Source of the DNA: JABDQA01 sp963824415
Lineage (GTDB): Bacteria > Desulfobacterota > Desulfobulbia > Desulfobulbales > Desulfocapsaceae
Direction of reading: 5' to 3'
Length of the DNA stretch: 64,000 bases
NCBI GenBank assembly: GCA_963824415.1
Contig: CAWGPM010000003.1
Span: forward strand, 272,350 to 336,349
How positions within the stretch are numbered: the first letter of the stretch is position 1; the number at the start of each line of letters is the position of its first letter. The notes beneath the pieces are model-generated. The model searched no databases and was not told the origin of the DNA. It was given only the letters and a program-made list of their open reading frames with translations. Positions 56,309 to 64,000 of this stretch are shown here, one piece after another. Position numbers and translations under genes: made by a program.

Positions 56309-57367
56309 ATGCTGAGAAAAATCCTTTTCACCGATGATGACCGGATTCTGCGAACAGCCGTTGCCAGGCGGTTGGGTGACCCCTCAAACGGCTTTGAAGT
56401 GGTAACCGCCAAGGACGGCTTCGATGCGGTGGGTAAATTAAAAGAACACCCGATTTCCGTGGCGGTGCTGGACCTGGTGATGCCCCGGATGGACGGCATC
56501 AGCCTGATCAGCCATCTCAAACAGCACTACTCCGATATCCCGATCATCATCGTTTCGGGTCTCGGTGATGAAAAGGTGAAAGATGTGGCCAGGAACAGCG
56601 GGGCATATGGTTATCTCAACAAGCCATTTTGGGCCGATGAACTGATTATGATGATTCAGCAATTGCTCGATCGGGAGGCCGAGGGCGGCATCATGAACGA
56701 CGTGTCGCCGCCGGTCTTCATGCAGCTCATGGAGATGGATGCCAAAACCTGCACGATACGCATGCTCGACAATCAGTCTGGCAAGGGGGGAATTCTGCAT
56801 TTCAGCCAGGGAGAGTTGCTCGACGCCAGGGTCGGGGAGGTGAGCGGCATCGAGGCGGCGTATCAGGTCTTTTCCTGGGATCGGACCACCATCTTCATCA
56901 ACAATGAGTGCCGTATAAGCGAAGACAGGATCGGCAGCGCGCTCGGCCCGATCATCATGAAAGCGGTAGGCATGAAGGATGAAAGCGAGGATGGGCCTGA
57001 GGACTACAGCGAAGGTGAACTGATCGCCGCCCTCTCAGACGTTGAGGACCTGGAAGCCGGTTCGTCAGCGGGAAATACTGCACAGCCCACCGCAGGGGAC
57101 ATCGCCCCGGACAACCTCGGCGCACTAAAGCAGCGGCTCGGCGTTGTCGCCGGTGTTGAGCGGGTCAGCACCGATCCTGCCCTGGCTGGGCCGGTTGCAG
57201 AGCTGCAGAGCCTGGGTAGAAAAGAAGCGGTGGGAAGGCTGATTATGGCCCATCTCAACGAAGGTCAGGACTCGGCAAGAATCGTGGTGCCCACGGAGCC
57301 GGTTGCGGTGGTTAAGGTAAAGCCCAACACCGCTGCGGCTGAAATAAGCACACTGCTGCGCAGCTGA
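56309..57367 (+). CDS. response regulator with DUF4388 (PATAN) domain
   Basis: 352 residues. An N-terminal receiver domain has the acidic pocket TDDD, the phosphoryl Asp in VLDLVMPRMDG, Ser in IIVSG and Lys in LNKPF. A DUF4388 domain follows (GGILHFSQGELLDARVGEVS, about residues 130-220), then an acidic, low-complexity tail. It is not a DNA-binding regulator; PATAN proteins interact with other signalling partners. It converges on the cNMP-PilZ gene. Confidence 0.88.
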   Translation: MLRKILFTDDDRILRTAVARRLGDPSNGFEVVTAKDGFDAVGKLKEHPISVAVLDLVMPRMDGISLISHLKQHYSDIPIIIVSGLGDEKVKDVARNSGAYGYLNKPFWADELIMMIQQLLDREAEGGIMNDVSPPVFMQLMEMDAKTCTIRMLDNQSGKGGILHFSQGELLDARVGEVSGIEAAYQVFSWDRTTIFINNECRISEDRIGSALGPIIMKAVGMKDESEDGPEDYSEGELIAALSDVEDLEAGSSAGNTAQPTAGDIAPDNLGALKQRLGVVAGVERVSTDPALAGPVAELQSLGRKEAVGRLIMAHLNEGQDSARIVVPTEPVAVVKVKPNTAAAEISTLLRS

Positions 57368-57400
57368 TCACTGCCTATAATAGCTGTGTCTGAGCCGAGT

Positions 57401-59155
57401 TCAGGCGCTCTTTTTGGCAGCGGCCTGGGCGACTTCGGTGGAACTGAGGGGATCGTCGAACTCCACATGCACCGAGTAGTCGTTGCCGACAAAATCATAG
57501 GAGCGCACCGCTTTTACCAGGCCGGTGCGCAGCAGCGGGGTTGCTGCATGATCGGGCCTGATGGCGGCCTTGATCCGCTTGCCCAGCAGATCCACCGCAT
57601 GGCCTTTCTTGTTGAAGCGCAGCACGAAGGCGAGACCTCCCTGGCTGATATCAAGCAGATCGCCCCGGGCCACCTGGCCCATTTCTCTGCCCTGCTCGTT
57701 GATCAGATCGATGGTCGCCCGTCCAGCCGCTCTTTTGCGCTCAAATTTGCGGCGCGAGGCTGAAGGACGGGAAAAATGCGAGGTGCCGCCCCGGAACCGG
57801 GCGCAGTAGTCCATCAATTTGTTCTGCAGCGCAGGGTAATCCTCCTTGAGCAGGGCCAGCCGGTCCCAGGTAAGCACTGAGAGGCCCGCACCAAGGCTTT
57901 TGGCGCTGACGGTCCAGACCGAGATGTCAAAAAAGTTTTCGGCTCCGAAGATATCACCCTCGCTCACCGTTTTGAAGGGGACGTCTGTGCCGTGCCTGGT
58001 GGTATAGAGCTGAACCCGGCCGCTGTTGACCAGAAAGAGATTGGACAGGAATTGGCCCTGCCGGACGAGGATTTCGCCACTCGGGCTGTTTCTGGGCTTT
58101 GTTGCGTAGTAGAGCGCCGAAAATTCCTCGAGCGACAGCGCCTGAATCAACTCGTCCCAGGTGGAAAGAATCATCGCGCTCAGCGATGAAGACTTTTCCT
58201 CTTCGATAATCTCAGCGGCGCTGATAATTTCGCGCAGCGCCATCGGCGCCCCGGAGATCAGCATCTGCCGGTATCGCTCAGCCTGGGCGAAGTCCTTCTC
58301 CCGGGCGGAGCTGCCGATCAACTCAATAATACGGTGAACCGCGCTATCCTGCTTGTTCTGGTCGAGCAGTTTCTGTATCTCAAGTTCCTTTGGTGAGAGC
58401 TTCCCCAGTTTTCCAATAGCGCTGCCGCTACTGTTGCTGGTGCTGCTGGTGCTGCCTGCATCGCTCTGCACCAGGGTGGTCTTGTCCAGGTCGATCGGTT
58501 CGCCTCCGTTCAATTCCAGCCGGTCGAGCTGCAGTTGGGCCACGGCAATGCGCGCCGCTTCCAGGGGCCCACCTTCCTGCTGAGACTCGTCATTTCTCTG
58601 CAGAAAGCTCAGCAGCGCCTGCAGCGCTTCACTGGCGCGGCAGTATCCGAGCACTTCGCAGACAGCTTCGATCAGGCCGTTGCCCGGCTTGGAGGATGAC
58701 GACTGGTTATAGTTTTCGAGAATTGGAATCAGCAGAACGGCGACTTCGGGGCAGGCAACGGATTTGAGCAGCTTGACATGCTGAGGACGCAGGGCATTCC
58801 TGTTTTCGTTGAACATACGCATCAGCACATTTTTTCTGATGCTCCGGTCTTTGAGTTTCTGGCGAACGTTGAAGCAGCCTTCCTTGATGGTCTGGAACTG
58901 CTGGTCACCGTCCAGGCCGATCAGCAGGGTACCAAGCGTCAGCTCCACCAGAAAATAGCGGCCGCCGCTAAAATGAAAATCTGCCGTTGCGGGGCTGCCC
59001 AAATCATCGATCAACCGGTGCCAGAATTGACCCTGGCCGGAATCCGCCGTCTCTTTATCCCGGTGGTAGTAGTAGAGCAGATCCCCTTCACCGGCAAGCA
59101 GGAGCACTTCATGAACCGAAGTGAATTGAGATATTTTATTTAGAAACGCGTTCAT
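57401..59155 (-). CDS. cyclic-nucleotide-binding / PilZ dual sensor protein
   Basis: 584 residues. About 340 N-terminal residues are helical and may contain HEAT-like repeats. A cNMP-binding domain follows (ILVRQGQFLSNLFLVNSGRV then GDIFGAENFF). The C-terminal PilZ domain has RRKFERKRAAGRATIDL and LLDISQGGLAFVL, matching the c-di-GMP motifs RxxxR and D/NxSxxG. One protein could thus read both a cyclic mononucleotide and c-di-GMP. A Ser-rich linker lies near residue 240. The frame is intact. Confidence 0.88.
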   Translation of the reverse strand: MNAFLNKISQFTSVHEVLLLAGEGDLLYYYHRDKETADSGQGQFWHRLIDDLGSPATADFHFSGGRYFLVELTLGTLLIGLDGDQQFQTIKEGCFNVRQKLKDRSIRKNVLMRMFNENRNALRPQHVKLLKSVACPEVAVLLIPILENYNQSSSSKPGNGLIEAVCEVLGYCRASEALQALLSFLQRNDESQQEGGPLEAARIAVAQLQLDRLELNGGEPIDLDKTTLVQSDAGSTSSTSNSSGSAIGKLGKLSPKELEIQKLLDQNKQDSAVHRIIELIGSSAREKDFAQAERYRQMLISGAPMALREIISAAEIIEEEKSSSLSAMILSTWDELIQALSLEEFSALYYATKPRNSPSGEILVRQGQFLSNLFLVNSGRVQLYTTRHGTDVPFKTVSEGDIFGAENFFDISVWTVSAKSLGAGLSVLTWDRLALLKEDYPALQNKLMDYCARFRGGTSHFSRPSASRRKFERKRAAGRATIDLINEQGREMGQVARGDLLDISQGGLAFVLRFNKKGHAVDLLGKRIKAAIRPDHAATPLLRTGLVKAVRSYDFVGNDYSVHVEFDDPLSSTEVAQAAAKKSA

Positions 59156-59269
59156 CCAGATGTGTCGGTGATGACGGGTGAGCAGCTGAGCCTATAGCTA
59201 TAGGGCTGGTTCACAATTATATGCGGGATTCTTTCCGAGACCACAGCTCTTTTTGAATCAGCGAAGATT

Positions 59270-59861
59270 TTATTGTCTCAGTACTACTTCGATCAGAATA
59301 TCGTTCAGTTTCCGTTTCGGCACATGGTGGATATGCTCGGCGTCGCGCCAGTACTTTATATCGTCAGCGTTTTGTGTTTCTTCGAGAACCACGGACTCTT
59401 TCGGATAGCCCAGAGCGAGGACCAGCGAGAGTTCGAGCTGCTCTTCCGAGGCTGAACAGACTGGCGAGCTTCGGATTGAAGGCGCCGATTCGGCAGCCCC
59501 CGATGCCTGATTCCATCGCGCCGAGCAGCAGGTTCTGGGTGGCGATGCCCAGGTCGAACTGGGCCTCCTTGTCACTGCCTTTCAGCCAGTTCCGGTTCAA
59601 GAGGCAGAGGATGTAGGCGCTGGGCTGTTCGCCCTCCACCGGGCCTTTCCAGTCGCTCAGATAACCCGCCCAGCCCAGGTAGGGAAAGATAGCCCGGCAG
59701 GAAGTATCGTCATTGAAGATAGCGTACTGCCAGGGCTGGCAGTTTCTGGCGGACCCGCCGAGGCGGGCCAGGTTGAGCAGATCGGTCAGTACCTGCTGGT
59801 CGATCGTCCGGCTCTGCTCGAATCGGCGAAAGGTCCTGGTTTTTTCGATGAGTGCAAGCAT
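59270..59861 (-). CDS. nitroreductase family protein (frameshifted)
   Basis: An FMN-dependent nitroreductase-fold protein of about 197 residues. The start IEKTRTFRRFEQSRTIDQQV has the FMN-binding Arg pair, and LARLGGSARNCQPWQYAIF and GIATQNLLLGAMESGIGGCR are typical. An extra C near 59452 shifts the frame; corrected, it continues SEEQLELSLVLALGYPKESV to the stop at 59270. The electron acceptor is unknown. Confidence 0.86.
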
Positions 59862-59896
59862 CTGGTTTCCCTCTCTTTTTCAGTGGTGATGTCTAT

Positions 59897-62800
59897 TCAC
59901 TCTGCTGCATCGTTGTCAGCCGCCTCGCCTGAGTCTCCGGCGAGCCTGGCATAAGCCGTCTTTGAGGCTTATCACGGCCCGGGGCGAATCCCCGCCCCTG
60001 ATGATATTTTTGTTGCGGGCTTCAGCCAGGTGCAAACGTTCCGGGGCGACCGAAAGCTGTTCGATCAGGTGATCGATCACGGCCTGCTCACGCCTGAGAC
60101 CGAGATCGGTGAACACATCATTGCTCACCTGGACCGGTCGCGGTGTTACCGGGATGAATTTGTCGTCCGTGACCTCGATGTCCGTCTCGTCGATCTCTCC
60201 CTGGCTCGATTCCTGCCAGATCTTCGAGCTTCATCAGCTCCAGTTCCTGTTTTTTCTGCCACTCGAGCTCACGTTTTCGGTTTTCCACCTCGACGCGGAT
60301 CTGCTCGGCTTTTTCCAGTTCCTGCTGGAGCTCGGCCACATCGGACTCCGGGTCCGCCAGGCCGGTGATCTGCAGATCGATCAGCGGATAGGCGCTCAAC
60401 AGTTCTCCGTAGCGGTTGAGCCGCTTCGAAGCTTCTCTCCGGTAAACTGGTCGGTGCCGGGTAAAAAGGTGACGAAGTTTTTGTCCGCCAGATCCACGAA
60501 TTCAGGATCGGCCAGCAGCAGCGGATTAATCGAGGCCTTGACCATGATCCGGGAAAAATAATCCAGCGCTTCATTGAGCACCGGACGCAGATACTGCTGG
60601 TTGGAGGAAAAAGACATGGTTACAGCGTCTTTGCCGCTCAACAGAGCCAGGGCGACAGCCAGCTCTGTTCCCGGCTGTTCGGGAACGAGATCGCTGAGGC
60701 TCAGCGTCGTTGCAGAGGCCAGGCGCCTGCATATCCCAGGTGATGCTTTGGTTCACGTTCAGGGTCGTTTTGGTCGTATCCACACCCTTGATTCGTCCCT
60801 TGATCTGGTCGCCAAAAAGACTGAGCGGCAGCGAGGAGGCACTGAAACTGGTGGCGGCAGCCGGCGGGGATTGCAGCAGTTTGCCCGAGCCTTCGAGTTT
60901 GAATGGAATCCCTTCGATGGAGCCGTTCAAGGATATTTCTCCTGCTTTATTTGCGACCGGGTACTGCAGGCTCTGCAGGTCGCCGCTGATGCCGTTGAGC
61001 TCGAGTTTCAACGGCGGTCTGACCCGCTCGTCGATATAGTTTATCTGGGCGTTGGAAATACCCAGTCGATCGATGGCAAGCGTTGATTTTGCCAGCGCCA
61101 GATCGGGGTCCGCTCCATCGCTTACTGTTTCTGGCAGCAGGGTCTGGCGCAGAAAATCAGAGGCAAGCACCAGCGGGCTGGCTGCGTCGTTGGTTCTGCG
61201 CCAGGTGAATTCCGGTTGATCGACCAGCAGTTGCTTGATCGACAGGCTCTGCCGGGTTTTGGACCAGTTAAACTGGTTGAGGCGGATCGAGGACGCCGTG
61301 AGTGAAGGGGTCTTTGCTGCTGCCGAGCACCACGTTTTCGGCGGCCAGGTCACCGGAGAATCCTGTTGCGGGTATAGAAACGACCCCTTGATCGACAGGC
61401 TGGCCTGGTTTTCCAGCATTGTTTTGGAGCTGCTGAACCAGGAAAACAGCTGAATCGGTGTCAGGTTGGTGGCGGCAACTTCGGTGTTGATCTGCAGCGG
61501 CGCGATATGCAGGCTGCCCCTGGCCGTGATTTCACTGTCGGCATCGAGGCTGGCCGAGAAGACAAAGTTGTCTTTCTGGGTCTGCTGCTTTTCCAGTTGG
61601 TTGGCCTGAAATACCACGTCTCTTAAGACCAGGCTTCAGGCGCTTGCGGCTGAAGGGACGTCCTTGATGGTTACCCGGCCGGAAAAATCGATGCCGTGCA
61701 GGATATGCTGGGTCGGCCGGGCCGAAAAGTTTACAAACAGATAACGGCAGCCTGTTGCGCGCCAGCGCAACCGTGCTGTTCTGCAGATAGACATTGCCGA
61801 GGTCGGTTATGCCGCGGATTCTGCTGACCGGGTCGCAGCGCAGGTCCGGCGTTCGCAGCCACTCGACGCCCTGGTCCTTGAGTACGACGTCCTTGATGCT
61901 CAGTTTGCTGCTCTTCAGTGAGTAGTCGAACAGCCGGTCCTGGTATGTATCCGAGCAAAGGATTCGATCGACAGCAAGCCCTTTCAGATCAGCGGTTCCT
62001 GAAATATCCTTGGCTTCCCTGCCCAGAAAGGGTGCGATGAGCGAGGCCGGTACGTTGCTGAGCTGCAGGTTGCCACCGGGATGATTCTGTTTGTCGAAAA
62101 TGCCCTGCCAGGTGAAAAAGGCGGCGTTGGCACCGTGCTCTGCCGCTGAGCCTGAAGGAGCTTTCCACCTCGGTCGGAAAGAGCCGGTCGTTGGTGAAGT
62201 CCTTGATGGAGAGCTGGATCGACTCCCAGCGCTGCAAGGCTGGTATTCTTCTGCCGATCAACGACGGTAAAGGTGTCCGCCGTCGGCAATCATCAGCTTG
62301 ATGCTGATGGGTGGAATCACCGTATGCAGTTTGTTCTTCCGGCGGGGGACGCAGCGCCATCGGCGCCAGGCTGGCCAGGGTGGCAGCGAGCGATGCGTCT
62401 TCAATGCTGTCGGAGACGATGGCTGGTTCCCGGAGCAGGATCGACTTGAAACCGAGCGCCCGTGGTGAACGGCTCCATTTCTCCCTCGAGCTTGGCATTG
62501 GGGATGTTCAGCGACATCTTGGCATCCCGGGACTCGAGGCTGAGATCAGAGGTTTCCAGGTCGAAAGCGTATCTTGAACCGGCTGCCCTTCTCCTGCTCC
62601 GGTGAAAAGGTCAGGTGCAGGACGCCGTTGGCTGTGCCTTTGCTGATGTCTACCGGCAGGGTCAGCGGCAGGTAGTCGAAATAGAGCGGAATATCGATAT
62701 CGTTGATGTCGCAGCTCAACTGGGTCTGCCGGTTCGGCAGGCCGGCGCCGATCGAGGCCTCGCCGGTCAGCGAGACAGGGCTGCCGTTGATCACCGCCGA

Positions 62801-63645
62801 GAAGCGCGGGTGGATATAGGAATCGGTCTGGTAAGGAAAATTCGAGATCACCGGCAGTGCCAGCTCGATGTCTCTGATCACATGTTCTTTGCCGGCGATG
62901 GTATCCTCGATGATCACCCGCGATTCGGCAATGGAGATGTTGTTCAGCGAAAACAAAAAGGGCAGTTCGGCAAAATCCATAATGTCGGAGTGGTCCCTGA
63001 GCCGTTTGCCGCCCAGCAGATAGGAGATATTGTAGGTTTTGTCTGCCTCTCTGATGATGTGCAGTTTGAGCCGCTCGAGGCGAATTCGCTACTGGTCAGA
63101 TCGCTGCGCAGCAGCGAGAGAAATCGAGATTGATGCGCAGGTCGTCGATGGACAGGAAGCGGTCGGCGGGCTGCCGTTTTCGATGGTTTCGGCCGAGACA
63201 TCGCGCATCACCAGTTTGAAGTTATAGGAGTTGAAGCTGGTCCTGCCGACGCTGAGCAGGACATTTGCATTTTCCTTCAGATAGGTTGGCAGGCTGTTCT
63301 CGATCAGATACGGCACCAGCAGATAGCCCGCTGCACTGTAAAGGCCGAAGAGCAGCAGCAGAATGGTGAACCAGACACCCAGCTTCCTGCCGGAGCCGCT
63401 CGTTTCGCGAATCCTCGGGTCGGCCGGCGGGCGCCGGGTGGAACGCGGCGCTTCAGGCGGCCTAACAGCCTGACCAGATTTTGAGGATTTGGCGGGCGTG
63501 CCTGCTTTTGGAGGTTTTACCGGCTTTGCCTGCCTTGCGGTTTTTTCGGGGAACCCTTTTTATCGCGCGTCGGCTCGGGAGCCGGGTCTGGAGGTGTATC
63601 GGATATGGGTATGGAACCGTAGATATCGTTTGGTTTTTCAGTCAT
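59897..63645 (-). CDS. AsmA-like DUF748 envelope protein, many frameshifts
   Basis: The pieces on the minus strand add up to one protein of about 1245 residues. The ATG at 63645 begins MTEKPNDIYGS, followed by a Lys/Pro-rich stretch, one membrane span (VWFTILLLLFGLYSAAGYLL) and PYLIENSLPTYLKEN, typical of DUF748. Long beta-rich segments follow, then SVDQPEFTWRR-like repeats and a coiled C-terminus (VAELQQELEKAEQIRVEVEN). At least eight frame changes, both insertions and deletions, break it. Such AsmA-family proteins span the periplasm and are linked to lipid transport. Either a poorly sequenced region or a real pseudogene. Confidence 0.78.
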
Positions 63646-64000
63646 CGATAATGCTTTAAATAGAGATCAGATCACATGGATATAATACACATTTAAAATG
63701 AGTATCGGTAGATGTATGAGATTATCGAGCAAAAGTCCACCCCTGATACGCAACGGGGGCCGAATTCAGGCAAAAATCTGGTTGAGGCGGATCAACGACC
63801 TGTCAGCGGGGTGCAAAATATCTTTTGCAGTAATTCCTGAATTATTTGAACAGGATTATACTGATCATAACTTTTTGTAATTTTGACTAATTTTTCTTTT
63901 CAATAATGGTTCTTCCTGCTATACATAAGGTACCCATAAACAAGAATGGGCGGCAGCCGTTTGAAAAGGGCGGCACCGTCACGTCCGGCAAGTTTTAACC
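63646..64000. other. terminal intergenic region
   Basis: About 355 bases upstream of the DUF748 gene, with AT-rich stretches and no gene I can support. AAGGTACCC occurs near 63928, as in the repeat termini, but the adjoining sequence does not match, so I do not call a fourth copy. Confidence 0.4.

Noticed and set aside
63920..63940. Fourth copy of the inverted-repeat element
   Set aside because: Only AAGGTACCC matches; no further similarity to copies A-C.
1..64000. CRISPR arrays, prophage, transposase genes
   Set aside because: No regularly spaced repeats, phage structural genes, integrases or transposases were seen.

Overview
The window reads as chromosomal DNA of a Gram-negative anaerobe, most likely a Desulfobacterota (Desulfobulbales-like) sulfate or sulfur metaboliser. 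This is inferred from gene content: lipid A genes including lpxI instead of lpxH, class I iron-sulfur fumarase, a membrane-anchored 12-haem c-type cytochrome, the edge of a rubredoxin-like gene, selB, several small CxxC proteins, and beta-barrel outer membrane proteins. GC content is moderately high except for AT-rich patches near 20.5, 46.0 and 50.8-52.0 kb. I see no prophage, integrase, transposase or CRISPR array.

Layout. 0-6.6 kb (minus strand): mnmA-mtaB-cinA with 4-base overlaps, then recA with its own promoter, a COG2509 flavoprotein and the first codons of a rubredoxin-like gene. 6.8-10.9 kb: a U32 peptidase-like gene, a small zinc ribbon, a bidirectional terminator, class I fumarase and a left-handed beta-helix protein. 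11.2-20 kb (plus): lon, mltG, nadE, the multihaem cytochrome and hflX. 20-21.4 kb (minus): a PilZ protein and pyrE overlapping a 57-residue dual-CxxC protein. 21.6-31.7 kb (plus): glmS, namZ-like, lpxD, fabZ, lpxA, lpxI, a murU-like nucleotidyltransferase, an amgK-like kinase and der. 31.7-35.2 kb (minus): an aminotransferase, a 180-bp compound inverted repeat, a DjlA-like co-chaperone and ftsY. 35.5-39.1 kb (plus): mrp, a metallo-beta-lactamase-fold hydrolase and selB. 39-43.7 kb: tilS, an Hpt protein, mpl and a BLUF photoreceptor. 43.9-52 kb: envelope proteins, a PAS protein, mazEF, an M1 peptidase/ChaN/PDZ fusion, a TolA-like protein and an orphan gene. 52-64 kb: tRNA-Gln, amrB, cysS, ampG, two signalling proteins, a nitroreductase and a large AsmA/DUF748 protein.

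How genes fit together. Envelope building and peptidoglycan salvage dominate. GlmS and the Lpx enzymes feed UDP-GlcNAc into lipid A. AmpG (import), NamZ-like (release of MurNAc), AmgK-like and MurU-like (MurNAc to UDP-MurNAc) and Mpl (re-use of the murein peptide) together look like a nearly complete recycling route. A second theme is tRNA modification and decoding (mnmA, mtaB, tilS, trhP-like, selB, tRNA-Gln). A third is signalling by light, c-di-GMP, cyclic nucleotide and phosphorelay.

Less expected items. Three related short inverted-repeat elements (6.62, 40.64 and 50.81 kb) each sit just upstream of a minus-strand gene. A 180-bp multi-hairpin element lies at 32.95 kb. At least twelve otherwise intact genes carry single-base frameshifts, mostly one-base insertions and densest after 59.9 kb, which points to sequencing error; coordinates for such genes span the reconstructed full frame.
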